From the NCBI RefSeq assembly GCF_900411315.1, contig NZ_LS990887.1, positions 378,224-442,223 of the forward strand: a stretch of 64,000 nucleotides of DNA, read 5' to 3'. Origin of the DNA: Corynebacterium senegalense (lineage in GTDB: Bacteria; Actinomycetota; Actinomycetes; Mycobacteriales; Mycobacteriaceae). The position numbers and the translations under genes were made by a program. Numbering within the stretch: the first letter of the stretch is position 1; each line of letters opens with the position of its first letter. Below, one piece after another: positions 43,113 to 52,459 of this stretch. Below the pieces are notes generated by a model. That model ran no database searches and had not been told where the DNA came from. It worked only from the letters and a program-made list of their open reading frames with translations.

Positions 43113-44516
43113 ATGAGAAAATCCCTAACCGTCGCCCTCGCCTTCGTCGGCCTTCTGGTCGGCGCGGGCTTCGCCTCGGGACAGGAAACAATCCAATACT
43201 TCCTCGCCTACGGGTACTGGGGGATCGTCGGCGCGATCGTCGCTGGCATCACCATCATCATCGTCGGCGCCTCGCTCTTCCAGCTCGGTTCCTACTACCT
43301 CGCGGACGACCACAGCGCCGTCTTCCGCCGCGTCTCCCACCCGATCGTCTCGACGTTCATGGACGTCTCCACGATGCTCACCCTGTTCTCCATCGGCTTC
43401 GTCATGATCGCCGGCGCGGGGTCAAACCTCGAGCAGCAGTTCGGCTTCCCGACGTGGGTCGGCGCCGCCATCATGACGGTGATGCTGCTCCTGTCGGGCC
43501 TGCTGGACGTCGACAAGCTCACCCGCGTGATCTCGGCGATCACCCCCTTCCTCATCCTCGCGGTGCTCGCCGCGCTGGTGGTGACCATCCTCAACATGCC
43601 CGAGCACATCGGCGGGCTCAACGAGCTGGCGATGCAGAACACCCCCGCCAGCGGCGTGTTCAACAACTGGCTTCTCTCCGCGCTGAACTACGCCTCGCTG
43701 TGCATCATCATGGCCGTCTCGATGATCCTCGTCATCGCCGGATCCCAGCTCAACCCGCGCGAGGCCGGCATCGGCGGCCTCATCGGCGGCATACTCTTCG
43801 CCTCGCTGCTCGTCGTGCTGGTGTTCATCATCTTCCTGAACATGGAAAGCGCCTTCGGAGCCGACTTCCCGCTGCTCATGGTGTTCAACAGCATGCACCC
43901 GGCGGTCGGGGTGGTCGTCTCCATCGTGATCTACATGATGGTGTACAACACCGCCGTCGGCATGTTCTACGCCATGGCCCGCCGCCTCACGCACGACCGG
44001 CCGTCGCGCTTCCGCGCGGTCTACTTCACCGTCGTGCTCATCGGCTTCGCCCTGTCCTTCATCGGCTTCGCCAGCCTCATCGGCTGGGTCTACCCGGTGC
44101 TCGGCTACCTGGGCATGGCGCTCATCGTGGTCATGCTCGGCTCCTGGGTGAAGGGCCGCGCCCGCATCTTCGAGGAGACCCACCGCCGCGAGCGGCTCGC
44201 CGCGCTCGCCACCACGGCCCTCGACCCCGCGGAGGACGACCTCACCGCCTCGCAGCGCCGCGAGGTTGAGGCGCTTGTCGACGAGTCCCACGTGGACGAC
44301 ACCCACCTCTGGCAGTCCGTTCAGGAGGAGGTCGCCGCCGACCTCGACGCCGACCCCGAAAGCGAGTTCTCCCTCGAGGACGCCCCGGCCCTCGACCCCG
44401 AGGCCGAGGAATACGAGGGCGCCCCCGACGCGGAGGACGCCCCCATCAACTGGGAGGCCTACGAGGAGATGTACGAGACCGGCTCCTTCCCCGCCGTGAA
44501 GAAGCCCAAAGAATAG
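43113..44516 (+). CDS. YkvI-like integral membrane protein
   Basis: A 467-residue protein with about ten transmembrane helices. The first helix carries VGLLVGAGFASGQETIQYF, the GxGFASGQE signature of the YkvI branch of the APC transporter superfamily. After the last helix (VYPVLGYLGMALIVVMLGSW) comes a cytoplasmic tail of about 115 residues that is strongly acidic (SEFSLEDAPALDPEAEEYEG). Transport is presumed; the substrate is unknown. TAGGAT 4 nt before the ATG may be a -10 box of a leaderless transcript. Confidence 0.75.
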   Translation: MRKSLTVALAFVGLLVGAGFASGQETIQYFLAYGYWGIVGAIVAGITIIIVGASLFQLGSYYLADDHSAVFRRVSHPIVSTFMDVSTMLTLFSIGFVMIAGAGSNLEQQFGFPTWVGAAIMTVMLLLSGLLDVDKLTRVISAITPFLILAVLAALVVTILNMPEHIGGLNELAMQNTPASGVFNNWLLSALNYASLCIIMAVSMILVIAGSQLNPREAGIGGLIGGILFASLLVVLVFIIFLNMESAFGADFPLLMVFNSMHPAVGVVVSIVIYMMVYNTAVGMFYAMARRLTHDRPSRFRAVYFTVVLIGFALSFIGFASLIGWVYPVLGYLGMALIVVMLGSWVKGRARIFEETHRRERLAALATTALDPAEDDLTASQRREVEALVDESHVDDTHLWQSVQEEVAADLDADPESEFSLEDAPALDPEAEEYEGAPDAEDAPINWEAYEEMYETGSFPAVKKPKE

Positions 44517-44549
44517 AACAAAAGCCCCCCTCCGGGGCGGCCTTTCTCC

Positions 44550-46049
44550 TTACTTGAGCTTCTCGGCGATGAGCTTGTTCACCTGGCCGGGATCAGCCTT
44601 GCCCTGCGTCGCCTTCATCACGGCGCCCACGATCGCGCCGGTGACCTTCTTGTTGCCCGCTCGGTACTTCTCCACGATGTCCGGGTTCGCCGCCAGGGCC
44701 TCGTCGACGGCCTTCTCGATCGCGCCGTCGTCGCGCACAACCTCGAGCCCGCGCTTGGCGACGACCTCGTCAACGTCCCCCTCACCCGCGATGACGCCGT
44801 CGATGGCCTGGCGCCCCAGCTTGGTCGTGAGCTTGCCCTCCTTGACCAGCTGCACCACCCGCGCCACGTCGCGCGGCTGCACGCCCACGGCGTCGAGGTC
44901 CCGACCCTGCTCGTTCGCCTTGGACATGATGTAGGACACCCACCAGGCGCGCGCCTCGTCCGGGGTCGTACCCGCCTCGACCGTGTCCACCACCAGGTCC
45001 AGCGCGCCGGCATTCACGAGGTCCCGGAACTCCTTCTCCGGCAGCTGCCACTCCTCCTGAATGCGGGCGCGGCGCACCCACGGCAGCTCCGGCAGGGTCT
45101 GGCGGATCTCCTCCACCCACTCCTTCTTCGCGATCACCGGCGGCAGATCCGGATCGTTGAAATAGCGGTAGTCGCTCGCCTCCTCCTTCGGGCGGCCCTT
45201 CGAGGTCGTGCCGTCCTTCTCCTGGTAGTGGCGGGTCTCCTGGATGACCTCCTCACCGTTGTCCAGCGCGCGGGCCTGGCGCATCATCTCGAAGCGCACC
45301 GCCTGCTCCACCGACTTCAGCGAGTTGATGTTCTTCGTCTCCGTGCGGGTGCCGAACTTCTCCTGGCCGATCGGGCGCAGCGAGACGTTCGCGTCGCAGC
45401 GCATCGAGCCCTGATCCATGCGCGCGTCCGACACGCCGAGGGCCTTGACCAGCTCGCGCAGCGCGCCCACGTACGCCTTCGCCACCTCGGGGGCACGCTC
45501 CCCCGCCCCGATGATCGGCTTGGTCACGATCTCGATCAGCGGCACGCCCGCGCGGTTGCAGTCCACCAGCGACGCTGTCGCGCCCGTGATGCGCCCGCTC
45601 GCGGAACCCAGGTGCGTCAGCTTGCCCGTGTCCTCCTCCATGTGCGCGCGCTCGATCTCCACGCGCCACTCGGTGCCGTCCTCGAGGACCACGTCGAGGT
45701 AGCCGTCGTAAGCAATGGGCTCGTCGTACTGCGAAATCTGGTAGTTCTTCGGCTGATCCGGGTAGAAGTAGTTCTTGCGCGCGAAACGCGAGCGCTCCGC
45801 GATCTGGCAGTTCAGCGCCAGTCCGATCTTGATGGCCCACTCCACGCCCTTCGCATTAACGACGGGCAGCGCCCCCGGAAGACCCAGCGACACCGGGTCG
45901 ATGTTCGTGTTGGGTTCGGCACCAAAGTGCGCCGAGGACGTGGAGAACATCTTGGTCTCCGTGCCCAGCTCGACGTGCACCTCCAGGCCCATCACGGGGT
46001 CGTACTTTTCCAGTACCTCGTCGTAATCCATCAGGTCGTACGCAGTCAT
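44550..46049 (-). CDS. gatB: Asp-tRNA(Asn)/Glu-tRNA(Gln) amidotransferase subunit B
   Basis: GatB (499 residues) binds the mischarged tRNA and activates its side chain. Family blocks: [73 protein letters not shown] and, after residue about 350, the helical GatB/Yqey tRNA-binding domain. The ATG at 46049 ([12 protein letters not shown]) matches family N-termini; a GTG two codons upstream is possible. gatA and gatC lie 4-6 kb further on in the same direction. Confidence 0.96.
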   Translation of the reverse strand: MTAYDLMDYDEVLEKYDPVMGLEVHVELGTETKMFSTSSAHFGAEPNTNIDPVSLGLPGALPVVNAKGVEWAIKIGLALNCQIAERSRFARKNYFYPDQPKNYQISQYDEPIAYDGYLDVVLEDGTEWRVEIERAHMEEDTGKLTHLGSASGRITGATASLVDCNRAGVPLIEIVTKPIIGAGERAPEVAKAYVGALRELVKALGVSDARMDQGSMRCDANVSLRPIGQEKFGTRTETKNINSLKSVEQAVRFEMMRQARALDNGEEVIQETRHYQEKDGTTSKGRPKEEASDYRYFNDPDLPPVIAKKEWVEEIRQTLPELPWVRRARIQEEWQLPEKEFRDLVNAGALDLVVDTVEAGTTPDEARAWWVSYIMSKANEQGRDLDAVGVQPRDVARVVQLVKEGKLTTKLGRQAIDGVIAGEGDVDEVVAKRGLEVVRDDGAIEKAVDEALAANPDIVEKYRAGNKKVTGAIVGAVMKATQGKADPGQVNKLIAEKLK

Positions 46050-46118
46050 GCGCACCAGTCTAGTTTGCGGGTGCGACCGGTGTTTGCTGGGCTGCGTTTG
46101 GTGGGTCGCGCCTGTGAG

Positions 46119-46904
46119 CTATGTGAAACCCGTGAGTTTGAGCGCCGCCTTCACCATGGCCACCAGCGCCCCGCTTTTCAGATCCGCCCACTCCGCCCTG
46201 ATGAGCACCTTCTGCCCCTTCATCAGCCAGCGTTCGCGCGCCCGCTCCTCGCGCGTGACCTCCTCCCAGTCGTCCCTGCTTTTCGAACGCCCGTCGAACT
46301 CCACCACGATGCACCCGTTGATCTCCAGGTCCGCCCTCCCGTTGCGCGGCTGCCCCCACGAGTCCCGGTACTGGAAAGGGACCTGCTGCTCGACGCTCAC
46401 CACCCCGGGCAGGTTCGCACCGAGCACCCGGTCGCGCCCCAGCGTCTCGAAGGGGCTCTCGCTGCGCTCGCTGGCGTACTCGATGAGCTGCCTAAAGCCC
46501 CGCACCCCGGGCGACTGCGGCAACTCCTCGGCCCACCTGCGCAGAAGGTCCTTGCTCACCTCCGGCCGACGCAGCGCCGACTCCATCGACACCAGCGCCG
46601 GCAAGCGCCCGTGGTATCGGTACGTGTCAAACAACGCCATGATCAGCGACGTCATTGTCACCCCCCGGTACACCACGATGTGCCCCGGCTCGAGACGGCC
46701 GCTGTGGTAGACGAACCCGGGGCGCCACCTCCCCTTCGCCTTCGCCCTGGTCTCCCCCGCCAGGGCGAGGTCAATGTCCGTCACCCAGTCCAACGTCTTG
46801 ATGCCCATCACGCGCAGCGCCGCCGGCCCGGTCAGCACCGCCGTGCGCCTGAGCCCGTACAGGCGCCTGATCACCGCCATTTCCTGCTCCCCCGAGAAGT
46901 ACAT
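46119..46904 (-). CDS. AbiEi-like / DUF559 endonuclease-fold protein
   Basis: A 261-residue protein. The N-terminal part (YGLRRTAVLTGPAALRVMGI, GHIVVYRGVTMTSLIMALFD) resembles the AbiEi-type wing-helix proteins of Actinobacteria. The C-terminal domain, GRADLEINGCIVVEFDGRSK followed by TREERARERWLMKGQKVL, has the D...E-x-D and basic helix of DUF559/very-short-patch-repair-like nucleases. No AbiEii nucleotidyltransferase lies next to it, so it is not a complete AbiE pair. TATACA 7 nt before the ATG suggests a leaderless transcript. Its biological role is unknown. Confidence 0.65.
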   Translation of the reverse strand: MYFSGEQEMAVIRRLYGLRRTAVLTGPAALRVMGIKTLDWVTDIDLALAGETRAKAKGRWRPGFVYHSGRLEPGHIVVYRGVTMTSLIMALFDTYRYHGRLPALVSMESALRRPEVSKDLLRRWAEELPQSPGVRGFRQLIEYASERSESPFETLGRDRVLGANLPGVVSVEQQVPFQYRDSWGQPRNGRADLEINGCIVVEFDGRSKSRDDWEEVTREERARERWLMKGQKVLIRAEWADLKSGALVAMVKAALKLTGFT

Positions 46905-46994
46905 GCGCTTTGTATAGCAGGGGCGCCGGACACGCGGACCTCCCCTGCGCCTCCTCCTGTGGATAACCGCGCGTATTCCACAGGCCAGCCTGCG

Positions 46995-47267
46995 GGACGA
47001 CCGCACGCTCAGATCAGGGGGCTCAGACTGTGTCGCCTGGACGTGTCGTCGTCCGGGCGCACTGAGGCCCCCCGCGGCGCACGACGCGGCGCGCCCCGGA
47101 CGACCGCACGCTCCGCACCGCCAGCGCGACCCGGGGTTTTGGACCCCGCTTTTCAATGCCGTCGTCCAGCGCGAGGCGGGGCCCCGTGACACCCCGTGGA
47201 CGACCACACGCCCCACAGGCAGAGCGCGAGCTGGCCTTTCCCTACCCGGAAACCAATGCGGTCGTCC
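46995..47267. repeat. Three 60-70 bp repeats with inverted GGACGAC/GTCGTCC ends
   Basis: Units at 46995-47054, 47098-47167 and 47198-47267 all begin GGACGACCRCACGC and end GTCGTCC. The last two have the same length (70 bp) and also share internal blocks (AGCGCGA, a central TTT, CAATGC before the end). They fill the gene-free 390 bp between the DUF559-like gene and the symporter pseudogene. Confidence 0.7.
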
Positions 47268-47293
47268 GGGCTGCGCGGGAAAAGCAACCCGCG

Positions 47294-48235
47294 CTACGCG
47301 GCGCGCTGGTCTGCCCGGCGCGCCAGAAACGCCACGACAGCGCCGGAGAGGTTGTGCCAGACGGAGAACACGGCGCCGGGCAGGGCCGCGAGCGGGCTGA
47401 GGTGCGCGGCCGCGAGGGTGGCGGCGAGCCCGGAGTTCTGCATGCCCACCTCGATGCACATGGTGCGCGCAACAGCAGGAGGTTGGCCAGTGAGCTTGCC
47501 CGTGAGGTACCCGAGCAGGTAACCGAGGGTGTTGTGGAGGATCACCGCCAGGAGGACCAGCAGGCCGGCCTGGGCGATCTTGTCGCGCGACCCGGCGACG
47601 ACGATGGCCACGATGAGGGAGATGGCCAGCACGGACACCCACGGAAGGGCGGGCAGAACAGCGGAAACCAGGCGGGGCGCGGCGAGGCGCACGACGAGCC
47701 CGAGCACGACGGGCAGCAGCACCATCTTGACGATCGACAGCGCCAGCGCCGTGGCGCTGACCGGCATGTACGCCCCGGCGAGCCAGAGCGTGAGGAAGGG
47801 GGTGACGAGCGGGGCGAGCAGGGTCGAGATGGAGGTCATGGTCACGGACAGGGCGACGTCGCCGCGCGCGAGGTAGGTGACCACGTTCGAGGAGGTGCCG
47901 CCGGGCGCGCAGCCGACGAGGATGACGCCGGCGGCGAGCTCGGGGGGAAGGCGGAGGATTCAGGTCACGAACACGGCGACGAGCGGCATGATGACAAACT
48001 GCGCGATCACCCCGATGACCACGGGCAGGGGCCGCTTGGCCACGAGGGCGAAGTCGACGGGCGTGAGCGTGAGCCCCATGCCGAACATCACGAGGCCGAG
48101 GAGCCACGTCGTCCAGCCGGACACCGGCGCGATCGCCGAGGGGGCGAGGTAGCCCAGCGCTCCCGCCGCGAGAACGAGGAGGGGGAAGCCCAGGCTGGCG
48201 AGGTAGGCGGAACGGTCCTGCTGCGCGTCATTCAT
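47294..48235 (-). pseudogene. Bile-acid:sodium symporter (BASS) family gene with nonsense codon
   Basis: Read through one stop, the frame gives a complete BASS/PanS-type carrier of about 313 codons with around ten helices: LLGLVMFGMGLTLTPVDFAL, PPELAAGVILVGCAPGGTSS, VVTYLARGDVALSVTMTS, GMQNSGLAATLA. An in-frame TGA at 47960-47962 interrupts VFVT-stop-ILRLPPELAAG, where relatives have an amino acid. Both halves stay in the same frame, so a single base change is enough. Intact members import organic acids such as pantoate precursors or bile acids with sodium. It may be a recent inactivation or a base-call error. Confidence 0.8.
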
Positions 48236-48257
48236 AGATTGAGATTCTAGTCTCACC

Positions 48258-48776
48258 CTATGGGCGCTCGTTCGTCGCCTTCCACACCTCGCGGAAAGCC
48301 AGGGCAAGGCTATCGACGCTCTCGTGCGCGTTCAGCCCCGACGGGTTGCCCACCAGCCACACGGGCGCTCCCCCGATGCGCTCCTCCTGCAGGCCCTTCA
48401 CGGCACTCGGCCGTGAGTAGGCGGTCCGGTACGCGCCAAGTCCCAGCACCATGATCCCGCCGGGGCGGTACGCCTCTGCGAGTTCGGCGAGGGCGCGGCC
48501 GCCGTCGACGATCTCCGAGCGCGTCAGGGAGGAGGCGCGGGCAGTGGTCCGGTCCACGAAGTTGGTGAAGCCGAGGCGCAGCGAGGCGAGCATCTCCACG
48601 TCCCGGTCGCTGAAGCCGTCGCGGGCGTCGACCTGCCAGGGGGTGATGCCCGCCTTGAAGAGGGCGGGCCAGAATCGGTTGCCGGGGTGGGCGAAGGGGG
48701 CGTCGACAAGCGAGCTCCGCGTGCCGGGGTTGATGCCTACGACCCACAGGCGGGCGTTGTCGAGGAAGAGCCTCAC
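48258..48776 (-). CDS. mug: Mismatch-specific uracil/thymine-DNA glycosylase
   Basis: A 172-residue Mug/TDG-family glycosylase: the catalytic motif is [11 protein letters not shown] and the second motif is [26 protein letters not shown] is typical. It removes U or T from G mismatches for base-excision repair. It starts with GTG overlapping the pfkA stop (GTGA, 4 bp), so it is co-translated with pfkA, an odd functional pairing. Confidence 0.9.
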   Translation of the reverse strand: MRLFLDNARLWVVGINPGTRSSLVDAPFAHPGNRFWPALFKAGITPWQVDARDGFSDRDVEMLASLRLGFTNFVDRTTARASSLTRSEIVDGGRALAELAEAYRPGGIMVLGLGAYRTAYSRPSAVKGLQEERIGGAPVWLVGNPSGLNAHESVDSLALAFREVWKATNERP

Positions 48777-49804
48777 CCGAACATGCTCTTGGCGGTGTTG
48801 TAGCGGTACTCGGGCACACGCTTGAGGTGGGCGACGCAGTCCTCGAGGGTGACCAGCTCGATGTCCTCGCCGCGCAGGGCGACACTCATGCCGAAGGAGC
48901 CCTCGTGGGCCGCGTGGGCGGCGCGCACGCCGTAGCGGGTGGCCAGGACGCGGTCGTAGGCCGTGGGGGTGCCGCCGCGCTGGATGTGGCCGAGGACGGT
49001 GGTGCGCACGTCGTAGCCGAGGCGCTTCTTCACCTCGCCCGCGATGATCTGGCCCATGCCGTTGAAGGTGACGTGGCCGAACTCGTCCTCCTCGCCGAGG
49101 CCGGCGTCCATGGTGCCCTCCTTCGGCACCGCGCCCTCCGCGACGACGACGATGCCGTACTTCTCGCCCATCTGGAAACGGCGCTCCATCGCCTTGCAGA
49201 TGTCGGCGATGTCGAAGGGCTCCTCGGGGATGACGGTGTAGTGCGCCCCGCCGGCCATGCCCGCGTGCAGGGCGATCCAGCCGACGTGGCGGCCCATCAC
49301 CTCGACGATGAGGATGCGGTTGTGGGACTCGGCGGTGGTGTGCAGCCGGTCGATGGCGTCGGTGGCCACGGACACGGCGGTGTCGAAGCCGAAGGTGTAG
49401 TCGGTGGCGGCGACGTCGTTGTCGATCGTCTTGGGCACCCCGACCACGGGGATGCCGTTGTCGGAGAGCCACTTCGCGCCCTTGAGGGTGCCCTCGCCGC
49501 CGATCGCGATGAGGGCGTCGACGCCCGCGTCCTCGAGGTTCGCCTTGATCCGGTCCAGGCCCGCCTTGAACTTGTCGGGGTGCAGGCGGCCCGTGCCGAG
49601 GATCGTGCCGCCGCGCAGGAGGATGGAGTCGATGAAGGCGTCGTCGTAGAGGTCGACGCGGCGGTCCTCCATCAGGCCGACCCACCCGTCGCGGTAGCCC
49701 ACGACGGTGGAGCCGTACTCCGAGCTGGCGGTCCGGACGATCCCGCGGATCACGGCGTTCAGGCCGGGGCAGTCTCCGCCGGAGGTGAGTGTCGCAAGTC
49801 GCAT
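48773..49804 (-). CDS. pfkA: 6-phosphofructokinase
   Basis: 343 residues; phosphorylates fructose 6-phosphate. Motifs: [17 protein letters not shown] (phosphate loop), [40 protein letters not shown] and [15 protein letters not shown]. The Gly of GGEGT (position 104 type) with Lys in PKTIDND (124 type) is the mixed signature of the actinobacterial group, generally ATP-using. The ATG at 49804 (MRLATLTSG) is chosen; an upstream in-frame GTG lacks support. Confidence 0.95.
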   Translation of the reverse strand: MRLATLTSGGDCPGLNAVIRGIVRTASSEYGSTVVGYRDGWVGLMEDRRVDLYDDAFIDSILLRGGTILGTGRLHPDKFKAGLDRIKANLEDAGVDALIAIGGEGTLKGAKWLSDNGIPVVGVPKTIDNDVAATDYTFGFDTAVSVATDAIDRLHTTAESHNRILIVEVMGRHVGWIALHAGMAGGAHYTVIPEEPFDIADICKAMERRFQMGEKYGIVVVAEGAVPKEGTMDAGLGEEDEFGHVTFNGMGQIIAGEVKKRLGYDVRTTVLGHIQRGGTPTAYDRVLATRYGVRAAHAAHEGSFGMSVALRGEDIELVTLEDCVAHLKRVPEYRYNTAKSMFG

Positions 49805-49849
49805 GCGCCCCACCCTAGCGCAGCTTTGCTTCCCGACGCCCGCCCAGCG

Positions 49850-51337
49850 CTACCGGCCGAGCCCCGCCTCGAAGGCGGCGCCGACGCGGTACAGGCGGTC
49901 GTCCGCGAAGGCGGGAGCCATGAGCTGCAGACCGACCGGCAGGCCGGTGTCCGGGGCGCTGCCCGCGGGCACCGACATGCCGGGCAGGCCGGCCAGGTTC
50001 AGCGGGAGCGTGAACAGGTCGAAGTTGTACATCGCGAGCGGGTCGTCGACCTTCTCGCCCAGCTTGAACGCGGTCTGGGGGACGGCGGGGCCGGCGATGA
50101 CGTCGCAAAGCTCGAATGCCCTGGCGAAGTCGCGGGCGATGAGGGTGCGCACGCGCTGCGCCTGCAGGTAGTAGGCGTCGTAGTAGCCGACGGAGAGCGC
50201 GTAGGTGCCCAGCAGGATGCGGCGCTTGACCTCGGCGCCGAAGCCCTCGCCGCGGGTCAGCGACATGACCTCCTCGGCGGAGCGGGTGCCGTCGTCGCCG
50301 ACGCGCAGGCCGTAGCGCATGCCGTCGAAGCGCGCCAGGTTCGAGGAGACCTCGGACATCTGGATGAGGTAGTAGGCGCCCATGACGTCCTCGAAGGTCG
50401 GGCAGTCCACCTCGACGATCTCGGCGCCCTGCGCCTCTAGCTGAGAGAAGGCCCGGGAGATGACCTCGTTGACGCCGTCCTGGGTGCCGGGGCGGTCGAA
50501 CTGCGTGACGCGGCCGATCCGGACGCCGCTCAGGTCGCCGGAGGCACCCTCGCGCGCCGCCGCGACCACGGGCGCCACCTCGCGCTCGACGGAGGTGGCG
50601 TCGAACTCATCGTGGCCCGCGATGACCTCGTGGAGCAGCGCGGTGTCGAGGACGTTGTTGGCGCAGGGGCCGACCTGGTCGAGGGAGGAGGCGCAGGCGA
50701 TGACGCCGTAGCGCGACACGGCGCCGTAGGTCGGCTTGACGCCGACGGTGCCGGTCAGGGAGGCCGGCTGGCGGATCGAGCCGCCGGTGTCGGTGCCGAT
50801 GCCGAGCGGGGCCTGGCCCGCGGCGAGGGCGGCCGCGGTGCCGCCGCCGGAGCCGCCGGGGACGCGCTCGAGGTCGTGCGGGTTCTTCGTGTTCTTGTAC
50901 GCGGAGTTCTCCGTCGACGAGCCCATCGCGAACTCGTCGAGGTTGGTCTTGCCGAGGATGGGGATGCCGGCCTCGCGCAGCCGCTTCACGACGGTCGCGT
51001 CGTAGGGGCTCATGTAGCCCTCGAGGATCTTCGACGCCGCGGTCGTCGGGGCGTCGGTGGTGACCAGCAGGTCCTTCAGCGCCAGCGGCACGCCCGCGAG
51101 CGCGGAGGCGGGTGCCCCGCCGGCCTTGACCTGGGCGTCGACCTTGTCGGCGGCCGCGAGGGCCTCCTCGGCTCCGACGTGGAGGAAGGCACCGAGCTCG
51201 GCGTCGGTCTCGGCGATGCGGTCGAGGAAGGCCTGGGTGACCTCGCGCGAGGTGAGCTCGCCGGCCTGGATCTTCTCGGCGAGGACGTGGGCCGGAAGGC
51301 TGGCCACGCCCTCGGCGGGCAGGGTGTAGTCCGTCAC
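49850..51337 (-). CDS. gatA: Asp-tRNA(Asn)/Glu-tRNA(Gln) amidotransferase subunit A
   Basis: The amidase-signature subunit (495 residues) releases ammonia from glutamine. The triad is Lys in [10 protein letters not shown], the cis-Ser in [16 protein letters not shown] and the nucleophile Ser in [18 protein letters not shown] instead of GGSSGG keeps the catalytic Ser and is usual in Actinobacteria. It begins just after gatC in the same direction; with GatB it completes the GatCAB complex that makes Gln-tRNA(Gln). Confidence 0.96.
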   Translation of the reverse strand: MTDYTLPAEGVASLPAHVLAEKIQAGELTSREVTQAFLDRIAETDAELGAFLHVGAEEALAAADKVDAQVKAGGAPASALAGVPLALKDLLVTTDAPTTAASKILEGYMSPYDATVVKRLREAGIPILGKTNLDEFAMGSSTENSAYKNTKNPHDLERVPGGSGGGTAAALAAGQAPLGIGTDTGGSIRQPASLTGTVGVKPTYGAVSRYGVIACASSLDQVGPCANNVLDTALLHEVIAGHDEFDATSVEREVAPVVAAAREGASGDLSGVRIGRVTQFDRPGTQDGVNEVISRAFSQLEAQGAEIVEVDCPTFEDVMGAYYLIQMSEVSSNLARFDGMRYGLRVGDDGTRSAEEVMSLTRGEGFGAEVKRRILLGTYALSVGYYDAYYLQAQRVRTLIARDFARAFELCDVIAGPAVPQTAFKLGEKVDDPLAMYNFDLFTLPLNLAGLPGMSVPAGSAPDTGLPVGLQLMAPAFADDRLYRVGAAFEAGLGR

Positions 51338-51339
51338 TG

Positions 51340-51648
51340 TTACTCGCCCTCCCCGAGAATCTGCGGCACGACGAAGCGCTCGGCCTCCACGGCGGGGGCC
51401 TGGTCGAGCGCCTGCTGCTGGGTCAGCGTCTTCTTCTCCACGTCCGGGCGCATGCCCGCCTCGACGGAGTGCGGGTGGCTCATCGGTTCGACCCCGGCGG
51501 TGTCGACCTGCTGCACCTTGGACACGGCGTCGACGATGGTGTCGAGCTGCTCTGCGATGTGGTCGAGCTCCTCCCCACTCATTGTGATGCGGGCGAGACG
51601 GGCGATGTGGGACACCTCGTCGCGTGAAATCCCCTGAGTTTCAGCCAA
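51340..51648 (-). CDS. gatC: Asp-tRNA(Asn)/Glu-tRNA(Gln) amidotransferase subunit C
   Basis: A 102-residue Gat[21 protein letters not shown], then [20 protein letters not shown] and the C-terminal [20 protein letters not shown], which wraps around GatA and GatB. The only start that keeps the conserved N-terminus is TTG at 51648 ([12 protein letters not shown]); no ribosome site is seen. It heads gatC-gatA. Confidence 0.94.
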   Translation of the reverse strand: MAETQGISRDEVSHIARLARITMSGEELDHIAEQLDTIVDAVSKVQQVDTAGVEPMSHPHSVEAGMRPDVEKKTLTQQQALDQAPAVEAERFVVPQILGEGE

Positions 51649-51763
51649 TGCGAATCCAATCTACGAATCTGTTGGGAGTGCGTACGTAAAACGCCATCAT
51701 CTTAGCAGCCGGGAACCGCCGATTCCGGGGTGTGTCCCATGTCGACGGTGCTATAAAAGGGGC

Positions 51764-52429
51764 ATGTCCTACCTGATCCGCGTTTCCCTTCCCGACGTCC
51801 CGGGCAGCCTCGGCGAGCTCGCGGAGGCGTTCGGGGTGATCGACGCCGACATCCGCTCCGTGGACATCGTGCAGACCGACCCCAGCGGCACCGTCACCGA
51901 CGACATCGTGGTCGATCTCCCCACGGGCACGCTTGTCGACGCCCTCATCACCGCCGCCGGGAGCATCGAGGGCGTGGACGTCGACAGCATCCGCCCCTTC
52001 ACCGGGCGGGTCGACCGCCGCGGCCAGATCGAGATGCTGGCGCGGATCGCCTCCCAGACGAAGAACGTCGCCTCCGCGATGGAGGAGCTGGTCTCGGTGC
52101 TGCCGCAGGCCATGACGTCGTCGTGGGCCGTGGTGCTGGAGGACACCGGCTCCGGCCTGCGCCGCGTCGCGGCCTCCCAGGCGGCGCCCGGTGACGACGG
52201 CTCCTCCCCCGTCGCGCTCGGCGTGGATTCGGCGCGGATCCTGCACGAGGAGTCCGACCCCTGGGTCCCGGAGCCGTGGTGGCTGCTCGACACCACGCTC
52301 GCGGCCTGCCCCCTGAACGGCACCGACCTCCTGCTGGTCATCGGACGCATCGGCGGGCCGGACTTCCTGGCCTCCGAGGTCACGCAGATCGGCGACCTTG
52401 GCACAATCATCGGGGCGATGCTGCGCTAG
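51764..52429 (+). CDS. ACT-domain regulatory protein
   Basis: 221 residues with an N-terminal ACT domain (MSYLIRVSLPDVPGSLGELA ... DIRSVDIVQTD) and a second alpha/beta domain ending in GGPDFLASEVTQIGDLGTII plus GAMLR. It has no enzyme motif and probably senses an amino acid. TATAAA 7 nt before the ATG could be a -10 box. Its 3' end is duplicated twice near 60.4 kb, on both strands. Related genera have this gene convergent with ligA, as here. Confidence 0.8.
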   Translation: MSYLIRVSLPDVPGSLGELAEAFGVIDADIRSVDIVQTDPSGTVTDDIVVDLPTGTLVDALITAAGSIEGVDVDSIRPFTGRVDRRGQIEMLARIASQTKNVASAMEELVSVLPQAMTSSWAVVLEDTGSGLRRVAASQAAPGDDGSSPVALGVDSARILHEESDPWVPEPWWLLDTTLAACPLNGTDLLLVIGRIGGPDFLASEVTQIGDLGTIIGAMLR

Positions 52430-52459
52430 CCGTAGGCGCACAGAAGGAGAGCCTTTTCC

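Noticed and set aside
44519-44548. Terminator hairpin between the YkvI-like gene and gatB
   Set aside because: GCCCCC/GGGGCGGC pairing is short and imperfect, with no clear T-run; too weak to call.
48773-49804. Pyrophosphate-dependent phosphofructokinase because of the Lys in PKTIDND
   Set aside because: The preceding GGEGT has Gly, not Asp, at the ATP-discriminating position. The Gly/Lys mix is typical of ATP-dependent actinobacterial enzymes.
49850-51337. GatA with a lost catalytic serine (GGSGGG instead of GGSSGG)
   Set aside because: The cis-Ser, 24 residues before the nucleophile Ser, is retained; only the following Ser is Gly, which is normal in actinobacterial GatA.
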